From Eutypella sp. D-1 (lineage: Eukaryota > Ascomycota > Sordariomycetes > Xylariales > Diatrypaceae): a DNA stretch of 64,000 bases. The DNA lies in the NCBI GenBank assembly GCA_023313575.1, contig JAJTTP010000001.1, positions 1,178,001 through 1,242,000 of the forward strand, read 5' to 3'. The notes under the pieces are model-generated. The model was not told the DNA's origin, did no database searches, and saw nothing but the letters and a program-made list of their open reading frames with translations. Position numbers and translations under genes: made by a program. The first letter of the stretch is position 1. The number at the start of each line of letters is the position of its first letter. Shown piece after piece: positions 1-11,496 of the stretch.

Positions 1-1323
1 TCATTGGAAGTTCCCGAGTGTCAACCCCATATAATCTGATTGTGTATGGAAGGAGCTGAGGAGTTTTTATGAAATCAATCCAACTTATTAATCAAAAATA
101 TTCATATATACATACACAGTATTTCTAGGTAGGTAGTCGGTCTATTTTCAGCCGCGACGTCTTATGGATCCCTTCTTTCTTTCCACCTCCCCCCCACTTC
201 TTCCCCCCACGACAAGTATTTTTCCCTTTTAAAAGATTTAAAAAGGCAGGACATTCTTGGCATTTTGTTCATCAAGCTTATACTAAACACACTACCAAGA
301 AATCCCAAGACTTCAAGACTTTACCAAGATCAACTTACACTATCCGTACCCGTACACTCCCAAGCCCAAGCCCAAGCCCTTCTCCATCAAGCATTAAGCC
401 TTACAGCCCTGGAGCCCTGGAGACCTTTCAGCTCTATCCAGCCTACCGCCTAGTTATCTGCCTGCTTACCTACTTCCTGAACTACACCGGAACTTTGTGT
501 GTGATCTTCTTTTCTTCCCCTCTCCGCCAACCGCCCCTCCCCCCCAGCGCCCTACCTCACTCCCTCTTCCCTCTAAACCTCTCTCTCTCTCCCCCCCTCC
601 CCCCTTTTAAGCCTTTAAGTTATAAATACCAAGACCTTTCATAGCCTTGGCACATGCAACTCTTGGCCAAGCCTTCGAATTCCAGTAGAAAGGAACAATT
701 CCAAAAACCTTAGCATCTTAGCATCTTAGCAATCCTTAGCAATCCTTAGCATTCTTTTTTTAAATCCCGTCAGTACCTAACGACATCACCACACTGGGCG
801 TCCGATTAATCCAAGAGGCTTGTCAGGGTCCACGAACGACGAGCCGATCCCCCAATTCGATTCGATCTAATTCGATCTTGTCGCCTATCCTCCTCCCCTT
901 TAACGGTCACGATAATTACCATAATTACTTACCATAATTAATTACGATCTGGCTTTCTCGCCAAGCCAAATCGTGTGTGTGTGTGTGGTGTGAACTGAAC
1001 TGAACTGCCCGGAAGGCGCGTAACGCCTGGCCATCGCTAGTTACCTCCCTCCCTCCTTCCAGTTGCATACCTAGGGAGGCGTATAGGAGCGACCAAGCAA
1101 GATCGACAAGCCACAAGCTACAAGCGACGAGCGACAAGCGATAAGCGACGTGCTGTAACGAACTGCTGCGACGTGCTGCAACGAACTGCGACGAGTGTTA
1201 TTGTCCTCTCTCCTCTTACCTCCCCCCCCCCTCTCACATCTCCCATCTCCCCTCTCTTGCCCTACCCTGTCATGTAAGGCACGCACGCGCCTTGTTTGCC
1301 GCATTGGAGATCATTTCGAATAG
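1..1323. other. Upstream region of palF, no gene supported
   Basis: No protein-coding gene is supported here. The DNA has pyrimidine-rich C/T tracts (about 500-610 and 1200-1260) and a TG-repeat near 973-988, as is common in promoters and 5' leaders of filamentous ascomycetes. A short open frame at 265-453 is low in complexity and I do not accept it. Two GCCAAG hexamers (666-671 and 960-965) fit the PacC consensus GCCARG. A 22-bp direct repeat lies just before the gene (1145-1189). The first bases could be the tail of a neighbouring transcript, but nothing shows this. Confidence 0.6.
1145..1189. repeat. 22-bp direct repeat in palF leader
   Basis: Two copies of a 22-bp unit, 1145-1166 and 1168-1189, differ at one base and are separated by one base. 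Immediately upstream (about 1105-1150) are shorter, related CAAGCGAC/GAGCGAC iterations. The block ends about 135 bp before the palF start codon, so it probably lies in the 5' untranslated region or core promoter. Function is unknown. Confidence 0.75.
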
Positions 1324-4145
1324 ATGGGTTCCGACCTTGACAAGATCGCCAACTTGTCGCTCGACGACCATCCGCCGACCAAGCCCTCCTTCTTCTCCCG
1401 CCTCGCTTCCCCCCTCCGACCGCGAACGCGTAATATCGCCGATTTTCACATCAGACTCAAAGAACCTCATCGACAGTACTCCGCTGGCGACCATGTGAAG
1501 GGACACGTCGTCCTCTCCGTCATAAAACCCTTTCGCATAACCCACTTGACTGTCGCGTTGCACGGTTATGTCCGCGCCTTCAAAAGCGCAGGCGCCGCCG
1601 CCCAGTTAGGTCCCGTGAATCCTGCCATCGCCTCCACCGGAGATGGGGGGCGTAGTATTCGATATCATGGCAACGGCCACGCGTCGCTGTTCCAGGACGA
1701 GCAGGTCTTGTGCGGCGACGGTAGGTTAAAGCCCATGCGATACGAGTTCGAATTCGATCTTATTTTTCCCGCCAAGGGTTTACCCAGTAGCATCGATGTA
1801 CGCCTAAACTACCTAGTATATCTGATGATGGCTTTTGGCTTTTTTATATACTAATCAATGACTTGTTTTTTTATTATTAGTTCGAGCGAGGTACCATATC
1901 TTACATGGTCACCGCCACTCTCACACGTCCTACCTCCATATCCCCGACCGTCACCTGCGAGGCCAAGGTGTCTCTAATAGAGAGGCTAGATATTGGCTTG
2001 CTAATACCCCCTCGGGAACAAAAGGTGACGATGCAGACAATGCGAAAACGACCGAAGAGGAAGAAAACAAACATGTCGGCAAAGTCGGCCGCGCTCGTCA
2101 AGGTCAACTCCGCCCCCGTAGAGACGTCGGATTCCGCACCCGATAGGGATCCTACAACAACAAGGTCGAACACGATCGATACCACAAGTCAGGTTTACCA
2201 TATTAATCCCGACGAAGCGACGACAGCCGAACACGGCGCAACCGCTATTTCGCTCAGTCCAATAGCCAGCGACATACAAAGCGAGTTCAGTGGGGAGAGC
2301 GCTATCAGTAACAACAGCGGTTCGACGAGTAACAGAGGCGCTGATGGGAGCAACGAATCCGTGGCCGGAAGCAGGAAATCCAGAACGGACAACCGCGAGA
2401 TAACTGCCACCGTCGAATTGTTAAAAGGGGGTTGCCTGCCGGGCGACCTCCTACCCGTCAAGATCAAGATTGAGCACAACCGGCGGCTGAAGAGCATGCA
2501 CGGCATCATAGTCACGTTCTATAGACAAGGTCGGGTTGATTATGCGCCGCCGGCGCACCTCTTCTCCAATATGTCTAAGGAGGAGGCCCTGAAGCTAGAG
2601 CGAGAAGACTATTACCCCAGGTCGAGGACAGGTCTGGGGGGGTTATCTTTGTCCTCCGCCGGCTCCTGTAGTGTCTTTCGCAAGGACCTCTCGCAAACCG
2701 TTGCCCCTCTCATCATTGACCCCGCGACCCTAACAGCAAATATCACGACGTCTGTCAGAGTACCGGAAGATGTGTTTCCTAGCATCAAAGGGGTGCCTGG
2801 TGGGATGATCAACTTCAAGTATCACGTGGAGGTCATTGTTGATCTCGGCGGGAGACTAGCTGGTACTTCCTCCGGGAGCTCACAGCATCCGGCTCTGATG
2901 CGTTCTCTAAGCCTCCACGGCGTCAATAGTAGTTCTCCCGTCAGTCCTTTTGAAGGGAAAAATATTGGGAGCTGGAACCCGACCATAGTGGACACGGATC
3001 ACTTGCGGCGGGAGAAGGGAGTTATTTCCGTAACATTTGAGGCCGTCGTAGGGACCACCGACAGTAGTCGATCGCGGGGGAAGCAGGTAGCGCGACCGAT
3101 CCTCTCGGTACAGCCCACCTCGTCGCAGAACGTCGTCCCAGGTGAGCGGGAAGACCCAGACTATCCTTGGCACGAGAGGTACAACAACGATGAGGGCGAA
3201 TGGAGCGGGCACGCCGAGGCGGCAGCAGCGGAGCCATACCGCCAGCACCACCAGTCACAATCACCGCAGCCTCAACCGCAGGGTTACTATCCACCGCTTG
3301 TATCCCCGCAGACGTCATACTACGATTTTCAGGGACGCCACGAACAGCGGCCCCACCCGCCAACCCCGGCTTACGTCCCGCCGGCGCCCGAGGTCCAGGA
3401 CCCAACCGAGCTGTCGGAGAAGGAGCGCGTGCGCCAAGCCGAACAGCGGCTGCTGCCAAGCCAGCCAACGCAGCAGCCCCCCGAGGAAAGGGCCGAATCG
3501 GCAGCAACAGCAACAGGGGCGGGCCCATCTGCGCCAAGCCACAACGTTAATAATGGCGTTGGTCCTGATCCTGGCCCTCGTATTGGTGGCGCCCCAACGC
3601 CACGGTTCGACGGGGGGACAGCTCTGCCGCTGTCACCAGCGCACGGCGATGCCGTCGCCCCCAATAATACAATTGCGGATCAAGCAGTAGACCCGGAGGA
3701 AGGACCCTCGGCGCCGACACTCGCCGACCTGTCGCAGGGCGGTGGCCCCTCAGGCTCTACGGACGACAAACAGGAGCTCGAGCGCCGCCGGTTGATGGAA
3801 GAGGCGAGCGCGCCACCTGAGGTGCCCGAGGACATATACGACGACGATTCCGTCGCCGCAGGCCCGTCCGCTCCGCCCCCGCTGCTTCCCACGTCGTCAT
3901 CAATAGCCCCGCTAGCCGGCCCTTCCGCCCCGCCGATGACAGAAATGGACGACGCCCCCTCGGCGCCGGTGCTTGACGAGGAACACGGGTATGATCATGA
4001 CCACGATTACCACGGTACCGCAGCCTACGGGGCGCGCGACCCCTTGCATAATATCACCGGCCACCCATCCTCGAGTAATCCCGCGAGTCACCGCCACCAC
4101 CACCCCGGTCACGGCCACGAACCGTTGCCGAGGTATGAGCGGTAG
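1324..4145 (+). CDS. palF: Arrestin-like pH-response adaptor PalF/Rim8
   Basis: Exons 1324-1797 and 1881-4145 give 912 residues. The intron (83 bp) has a GTACGC donor and ends TTATTATTAG; splicing rejoins a stretch reading SSIDFERGTISY, a signature of fungal PalF. The arrestin N domain covers about residues 35-190 (EPHRQYSAGDHVKG, LCGDGRLK, then the FERGTISY segment). The arrestin C domain runs about 325-500. The last 400 residues are Pro/Ser/Gln-rich, presumably disordered, and contain five PSAP tetrapeptides (residues 707, 767, 820, 839, 851). In the family, PalF/Rim8 binds the PalH/Rim21 plasma-membrane sensor and, when ubiquitinated, recruits ESCRT-I (Vps23), leading to processing of the PacC/Rim101 transcription factor at alkaline pH. 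The start is the first ATG of the conserved frame. It is convergent with pex5. Confidence 0.92.
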
Positions 4146-4440
4146 CGGTAGCAGCGGCGGGGATGATATGACGGCCGGAATATATATATATACCCATATA
4201 CGTTCACATCACTACTTTATTATTTACGAGATGATAATGTCCTGATAATCTTTTCTTCCCCAGTCTAGCAAGTGCAGTCTTTTTAAATCCCCCCAAAAAC
4301 GTCATTTGATCTTTCAACTGTGTTACCTACCTACCTAACCTCTTTTTGGTGTTTGCGGGGGGGCTTGACTATTATATATATTTTGCCTTTTCGGGTTCCA
4401 TGTATAGGACAGATGATGATACCTACTTTACTTAACCCAC

Positions 4441-4468
4441 GTACCTACCTACCTACCTACCTACCTAC
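4441..4468. repeat. (CTAC)n microsatellite
   Basis: About seven tandem CTAC units. This tetranucleotide is the same sequence family as the dispersed CCTACCTA/TAGGTAGG tracts found in many intergenic regions of this window. Confidence 0.9.
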
Positions 4469-4740
4469 CCTGCATGACGGTATTCAATGTTTGTGGTCGA
4501 TATGGACTCCTCCGGGTTGGGCTTTCCCCTAGTCCGCTTTTCTTTCCCCACCCCGGTCTAAGTCAGTCATTCATACATATCGGCCTTCTTCGGAATATCT
4601 AGATGTCTGTTCCCGATCAAAGTCGAAGTCTAGCTGTTGCTGTGTTTGCGTGTTGTGTGTTTGTGTGTCGTGTGCGCGTGTATGTTGTGTTGCATTGGGA
4701 TGGATGGGATATAAAGGAGTTGCATGGAGTTACGGCGATA

Positions 4741-4755
4741 GGGGGGGGGGGGGGG
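4741..4755. repeat. Poly-G tract
   Basis: Fifteen consecutive G residues followed by another G-rich run (to about 4772). It lies in the intergenic region between palF and pex5. Long homopolymers such as this are prone to length error in assemblies. Confidence 0.85.
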
Positions 4756-7150
4756 TTCCCGGGGCGGGGGGGCAGGATCTTGGGTTGGCATACCTATGTA
4801 GGTCGGTGGGCTCGGGTCGGGGGCCCGGGGTTTAACTCAAGTCAAGTCAGTCATGTTTCTTTTCTATGACTTTTTGGTTTTGGGTATTTTATTATATGGT
4901 GGTCGAACACGGGACGGTTGGGCTGGGCTGGGCTGGCTAGCTGGATGGGTTTTGAGACCCCCGGAGGTTGGGTTGGGAAGCATACTATGTAGGACATTGT
5001 TATGTTACCTATGTTCCACCCGAACCTATAACCTAGGTAGCCTAACATACACCCCCCTATATGGGAAGGAAAAGACCAATGAGGGAAGTTTCTTCAAAGA
5101 AAAAAGGAACTTTGCGCGTGCTTGCTTGGGGAAGTTTTGGTTTGGGGGAATTCGTCATTTTGCTTGACCACTTACTACTTACCACTTACCTGCTTACTGA
5201 TTTGTTCCTGCTTATATAACTGTGAATGGGTGGTAAAAATAAAATAAAACATGTGGGTGGAAGGGATGAGACAGAGATGAAGAGGGGGGGGCAGGCGGGG
5301 GTTAGGGTTAGATGAAAGGGCCAGAATACGAAAAGGACAGAGAGATAAAAGACATAAAACGAAAAGAAAAATGACGAAAAATGAAAAGGGAACAAAATAA
5401 TAGGCGAACGGTGTTGTTGGTGGGAGGGCAACGGATCTGGAGAAAAGAAAAAAGAAAGAAAGATACGGCCACGGCAGGAGTCGAACACGCTCTTCTCTCA
5501 ACAGGATTGGGGTAGGTATAGTAAGATATATATATCATTTGGGCGGAAATATTATGAGAGCTGATTCCAAGAAGATTGTATTGATGGTGGTAATGATGTT
5601 GTAGAATCTAAGTTCTACACTCTGGCATGAGATCGGTTGGGACCGTCCAAATACCACCCGGGCCGAGAATATGGCCAACTTTTACAGCTTCGACAACGGA
5701 CTGCGAGCATATATATTGCCAGAGAAATTGGGGTACTTCGAACCCCCCGCGTCCAGATAAGTAAGAGCCGGCCATATCGCAGGTATATTGGAGAGGAAGG
5801 CGGCAGCATACTTTCACGACATCGTCCTGATCTATATCCTCCTTTTCGGTCAGCATCAAAAAACAGGATCTTCAAAAGTTATTGAAAAATCCACCGTATC
5901 ACTTGGATGATGATTTGGAGTGACGCACCTTTCCGGTGCGCCTGGTTTGTGGGACAAATCCGGCCTAATCCGGGATCAGCCAGTTGTTAGTCCTCGCGGG
6001 GAGGTGATTGCATCCAGAGACCACTGGGAACAACCCAAAGTCACCCCTTCACATTGTTGGCGACCTCCGATACTGGCGTGCGAAATGGGAAACTGGCCGG
6101 TCCGAGCTGACGAAACCCCGACCGCTGCGGACGCAGAGGGACTCCGCGAGGAAAAACCTTCAGCTTCACGTCGCCTTGGCCGGGCCCGGTCCAGTGCAGC
6201 TGCCCTGGGACCGTTCAAATACCTACCGCTGAGCTAGGGTCGCCCCTACCAGAGCGTGCACCCAGTTTACACCTCGCGGCCTTTTTTTTTTTTCGGTTTT
6301 TAGTAGTGATGAATATTCCTTCGATATATAAACTTGGCTTTCAATAGAGGTCCTAAGGAATTCGAAAGTTTATTCCGAATCTTAACCTTCTTTTTTCTTT
6401 CTCATCTCTCACTCTCTCTCTCTCTTCCGTTTACCTGCTGGGCGGGATATGCAGTGGAAAACTGTGCCCCCCTCCCTCCCCCGGCTTCCCTTCCCCCCCT
6501 TATCGCACTGGCGTCCAAACCCATCTAAGATTCTCTCACCAGAAAGAGAGAGAAAAAGGGGCGAGGGGGTTCAGCAGCTCACGGAGAAGAGTGGACAAGG
6601 TTCTCTCTCTCTACCCCCCCAGCCCTCCCACCGAAAGATCAGAATCCCGGTTTTTGGTTGGGTTTTCTTATTATTTTCTTCTTTTCCGTCTCTATTCAGA
6701 AACCCAACTTGCCCGCCCCTTTTCTTTATCATGCTTCCCTCCGTGGAAAGTAGGTTTGGATCATGCAGGCCATATATAGGGTATGTTACGTCCGCGCTTT
6801 AGGGGGTCTCTACTTTAATCTACTTACGTAGAGTTAGGTTTTTTGGTTCGATAAAAAGATAGGACTCCCCAACTCTTCCAAGACCTATTTATCTCAGGGG
6901 GGGGGGGGGTTGGCCGATGGTAGTCTGGGGGAGTGTCGGGGAAAGTAATAAGAGGCATGCAATGCAGAATTACATTTATATATACTTTTGGGCGGATATA
7001 CATACATACTATATGAGTAACTTTTTCCCAATTCACAAAATCGAGCCAGAAAGAGCGTGAGAGAGAGAAAAGGGGAGGTAGATATGTGTGTATGAGTCGG
7101 AGAAGAGAAGAAAAGAAGAGAAAAAAAAGGATCTTAGGTGATCACCCACG

Positions 7151-7172
7151 CCCCCCCCCCCCCCCCCCCCCC
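7151..7172. repeat. Poly-C tract
   Basis: Twenty-two consecutive C residues about 270 bp beyond the pex5 stop codon, probably downstream of or within its 3' untranslated region. Its length is likely polymorphic or uncertain. Confidence 0.85.
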
Positions 7173-7441
7173 GTGTCATTTTTGCTCGTTTCACTTCATT
7201 CTTCATTAACACAGAAAAAAAAAAAAGATTCCTTCCTCGTCCGTTATTTCCCCATATTCCAACCTGGAAAACACACACACTCAACCCTAGCTACCGCTCC
7301 AAAACCCACCACTTATCACGGGCGAGAAACTGTCCCCCCAATTGCTTCTCCCGGACGCAAGCACCTCCCGGCACCTGAAAACTAAACTATTATTGTCCCG
7401 TTCATTCACTCCATTGGTCATCCCCACTCACACACACACGT

Positions 7442-9476
7442 CTAGAACTCGACGTCGCCCCTGAAGATCTCGGGGTCGACGCCAGCGACGACCTTATCGG
7501 CGAGGTCGCGGCGGCCCATCTGGGTGAAGACGCGGCGGAGGGTATCGTAGAGGTTGGTGGAGCGGTTCTGGGTGGTCATGGCGTCGATCTGGGCGTCGGT
7601 GACGGCGGCGGCGCCGCCGTCGGCACCGCCGAGGATCTCGCGGGCGCGCTCGCGGCCCTCCTTCTCGACGGCCTTGTGCATACCGAGGGCGGCGAGCAGG
7701 TGGCCGGCCGCCTCGGCGTGGCAGCCCATGTTGATGCAGGAGACGCCGAGGTTGTAGCGGGCGCGGACGAAGTTGGGGCGCAGCGTCAGCGCCTTCTCGT
7801 ACGCGGCGATGGCGTCCTCGCTCTTGCCGCTGTTGGCGAGGGTCGCGCCGAGCCGGTTCCAGAGCAGGTGGACCTGGGAGCGACGGTTCGAGGCGCCCTG
7901 CTCCGACGAGGCCAGAGCCGCGGAGAAGCAGTCGACGGCCTTGGCGTACTCCTCGGCGCCGTAGAACAGCACGCCGAGCCCGACCTGCACGTCCGGGTCC
8001 ATGTGCTCGCCGTCGGGGCTCAGACGCGCCGCGCTGATGAAGTGGTCCGTGACCTTCTCGTGCAGCTGGTGGCGCTCGGTGAAGCCGAGCTCGTTGGGCG
8101 GCGACACGTCGGCCGGCGCGATGATCGACGGGTACCGCACCGACAGCCAGCGCTCCAGCGTCCGGTACGCCGTGCTGTCGTAGCCCTCGTTCGTGTACGA
8201 GACCGCGAGGGTCATGAGCGCCGCGGCGTTGTTGGGGTCGATTTTCCTGGCCTGCTCCAGGGCCCGGATCGCCGCCGTCTCCTTCTCGTTCTGCGCCTGC
8301 GCCGTCCCGAGCTGCACCCACGCCTCGACGTGCGAGGGGTCCTTCTGCACGGCCGCCTCGAACGCCAGGGCTGCCAGCGAGAGGTTCCCGCCCTCGTCCA
8401 CGATGCGCATACCTTCGTCGAAGGGATTGTGCGTGTTCTTGAACAGGTTGTCTTCCTCGAAGAGGTAGTCGTCGACCGGGGGATCCGGTACTAGTCTGTT
8501 GGTGCCGAGGCCGTCCCAATTGTAACCGCCCGTCCAGGTCTCGTTATCGAGCTGGTCGATCCACTCCTCCTCGGCAAGGGCGTCCTTGGCGGCCGCCTTC
8601 TCGTCCTGGATGCCCTTCCATATCGACTCGAAATCCCCGAAATTCGTCTCCGACTCCAAGACCTGCTCGTCCATCTTGTTGAGCTCGGGCTCCAGGGCCT
8701 GGGCCTCGTCCTGTTCCTGGGTTTTCGCGTCGTTCAGCTCCAGCTGCTTGAACTGCTCCTCCCACTGCTGGTCGTCGAGCTCCACGAGTTTCCCCTTCCC
8801 CTTCCCTTGATCCATCGCTTCCATGGGTTGTTGTGGCGCCTGGTGGTACATCGGGCTGTTATACATGCCGCCGTTCATCCCATAGCCCATGCCCATGCCG
8901 CCCATCCGGCTCATGCCCATCATGGGCGGCTGATACATCATAGAGGAGGGCATGGGGCTCGACCGCGAGGAGTTGGCCTGGTTGTTCATCTGCTGGAACT
9001 TGGCATAGTCGTCCGGGCTGAACTGGGTCCCCGGAGGTGCCTTGAAGGCGGCCTCCATAGCCGCCTGGGGATTGCTGTGGAATTCGCTGGCCCAGGAGGG
9101 CGAGCCCGAGTTCGCTCGCAGGTGGACGCCCTGGGAAGGAGAGTCTAGTCGGATCTGGTTCATGTTCTCGCGTGGCATGTTGGGCAGCTGACCACCCTGC
9201 TGCATGAACCCATTCACCATCTACTCGGGGCACGGTCAGTAAACGGATGCAACTACACTGACTGGCATGGCTAGTTGGGGGGGGGGGGGGGTGGAGTGTG
9301 CCTACCTCGTCTTGAGGACCATGCTGGCCGGCACTCCGGAAGCCGCCCATGGCTCCCTGGGGCCCGCCATTCACCATGCGGTCGCGCTGTAGACTCCGGT
9401 CATCTTGAGTGTGCTTGGCGAACTGACTGAGCGGGTTGCCGGCCGTCGAGCACTCTGCACCACCCATGAACGACAT
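7442..9476 (-). CDS. pex5: Peroxisomal targeting signal 1 receptor PEX5
   Basis: Exons 9476-9306 and 9220-7442 give 649 residues, normal for fungal Pex5. The 85-bp intron (GTAGGC donor, TTTACTGACC-like branch, TAG acceptor) falls just before an in-frame ATG. The N-terminus MSFMGGAECS carries the conserved cysteine (Cys9) that is monoubiquitinated for receptor recycling. Exon 2 holds WxxxF motifs for Pex14/Pex13 binding (WASEF near 100, WEEQF near 210), a Met/Gly-rich tract around 151-181, and a C-terminal array of TPR repeats (about 330-600) that bind the C-terminal SKL-type signal of cargo. Pex5 cycles between cytosol and peroxisome membrane to import matrix proteins. The 3' half is very GC-rich at third positions, which opens long meaningless frames on the opposite strand. 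Confidence 0.96.
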
Positions 9477-11496
9477 GGTGACAGAAGAATTTGGAAACTG
9501 GCTATGAACACAAAAACGAAAAAAATAAAGTCAAAAATAAAAGTGTTCCGAGGGTAATGCTAAGTGAATCTCTGAACAACAAGGCGTTGCGTGGCGTGGC
9601 GGCAACGAGGGGGGTCCGGAATCGCTCGCTGCAAAGTAGGGGAAGCAGAAAATCCAAGGTCGCGCTGTATTTCGTAGCGCAGCTGGCGGTTGTTCTCAGA
9701 ACTTTTCCGGTAAATATGTCAATACAAAAACAATAAGAAGAAGAACTATGCCGGCAGACTCGGTATTGTTCGTTTCGTTCTCAACTTAGGTAGGAGAATA
9801 ATGCAGGAGTTGGGGGGGGGGGGTGTTGGTTGGAACTTGGAGGTAAGTTAAGTCTAGTTCTAGGATTGTTCAGGTGTAGGTAGTTAGGTAGGTATTGTTG
9901 ATTAGAAAGCTACTATCACTGAAGAGTTACCAAACGTGGACAGCAGCTACGCTACGTAGAAGCCTGACGTGGGGTCGTCCAGTGGTGGCCTTCCATGGAA
10001 ACTTGCTCCAAGTCAAGGTTACTTGGCTCCCCTCCCCAGCCTAGCCCAGCCCAGCCCAGCCCAAGCCGCCTGCTCCGCACTCCTCCACATGCCTGAAAAT
10101 ACCGAGGTTGCGGCGGCGTATGTGCGCGCGTGGCGTTGCGAGGCACGAGATGTAACCAACCAAAGGCAGCCGAAGGTTCCAAGGGGACCATGAGGGGACG
10201 GACTATGATTGAAGGTAAACTCCGCCGCGCTGCCCCACATCACGCTAACCACACTTAGGCAAGCACTTAGCTGGCCAGGTTTATATGGGGTTTATGTCTA
10301 CCTAGGTAGTTATCGATAAGCTTACAAATAAAATCCTCGGGGCAAGTGATGCAAATGCTTTTTTTTGATTTTCTATAATCGCCACGTTTTATCTGCCATT
10401 GCGCCTACTAATCAAAGGAAGGGGAAGGGGTGATATAATAATTCAGATAAGGGAAGATCTATGTAGAAGAATTAGTTAGGATAATGGGCTTCAACAAGCC
10501 GTACCTAATCAAATGATTGAGCAGTGAAAGAAACTCGAACCTTTAACCAACCCCCGCCCCATGGGACACCTTCTTCAACGCGCGAGATAGCCCATTAGGC
10601 AGGTACTTAAGTAGGTGAAGGTAGGCATTAGAGAGAGAGAGAGAGATAGATACACACTTTGCTCTTCTGCGGAATGACCTTCTGCTCTACGGACGGACAT
10701 TTTTTCTTGGTTCTTTTTTAAGACCTAGGGGTTACCAGCCGCCATTGGCCCGGCCACATGCACACTTGTATGCAGCAGGTAGATCACTCCAATACGCTGT
10801 CCGGAGGTTCGGGTTCCTGAGGGCAAGCATGCAAGAGGCACAGAGAGAGGGAGCTACCTGCACACACAACCACGCACATGGGAAGAGGGTTTCTTTAATC
10901 CCCTTTGTCAGATAACAGCTTATGTAAGGAGAGAGGAAGAGAGGCAGAGGAGAGGAGAGAAAAGTCTATTTGAGTGATTCGTACCAAGAACGCCGAAACC
11001 TCATTATGACCGTCTGACTGTCTTGTGTCTTCGTACACTTTTTTGTTTCTTCGCGATATATACTGTTACAATTGCATATAGCCCCATTGTCACCCCATCC
11101 CGTTTTCCCGACTCGCGTTTCTTCTTCTTCTCTTTCTCCTCCGGGGGAGGGGGGGGGTGGGGGTGATGACTTTGACTACATGTGATTTCGGGCTTGAGAA
11201 AGCAAAAAAACCCCTGGGCATGACATGGCATGGCGTTGGCGGGCCGTGGCGGATCCACACCCACTCGACCAACTGAAACCAAATCAAAACCAACCAACCA
11301 AACTCGAGGAGATAGTTAACCAGCCTTTAAGAAAGTGTGCGCCGCGACCGTCAGGTCCCTCGTTCCCATGCGAGAGGCGTCATGAGACCACTTCCGCGTC
11401 GCAGACCTCATATGGAAAAAAAGACCCACGTTCCCCTGCGCCCCCCCCCCGATCCGTCAGGGGTCTACCAGCCCAACGCGCGCATCCCGCTTCACC
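9477..11496. other. Intergenic region between pex5 and the RRM gene, no gene supported
   Basis: This 2-kb stretch holds the presumed pex5 promoter and leader (right after 9476, minus strand) and the 3' flank of the RRM protein gene. It contains TAGGTAGG-type tracts (about 9785 and 9880), a short poly-G and a GA microsatellite near 10631-10650. The open frames here are short and low in complexity. I see no tRNA or conserved coding segment. Confidence 0.6.

Larger units (their letters stand above)
4146..7441. other. 3.3-kb intergenic region between convergent palF and pex5
   Basis: No coding gene is supported. The stretch carries homopolymers and microsatellites, several TAGGTAGG/CCTACCTA tracts, and a two-unit TTAGGGTTAG match near 5300 that is too short to call telomeric. 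The segment 5600-6260 is less repetitive and has short open frames on both strands (up to about 105 codons at 5920-6237), but none shows a recognisable domain or splice structure. A tRNA D-arm-like string on the minus strand near 6205-6245 lacks a matching T-arm. Confidence 0.6.

Noticed and set aside
5298..5312. TTAGGGTTAG as a telomere remnant
   Set aside because: Only about two units, inside an ordinary purine-rich intergenic stretch.
6190..6250. Minus-strand tRNA 5'-half-like sequence (GACCCTAGCTCAGCGGTAG)
   Set aside because: No anticodon arm or TTCRA T-loop follows at the right distance; at best a fragment.
7494..8519. Long open frames overlapping pex5 on both strands (up to 341 and 272 codons)
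   Set aside because: They are out-of-frame or antisense shadows of the very G/C-biased third positions of pex5, are Arg/Ala/Gly-rich and show no domain.
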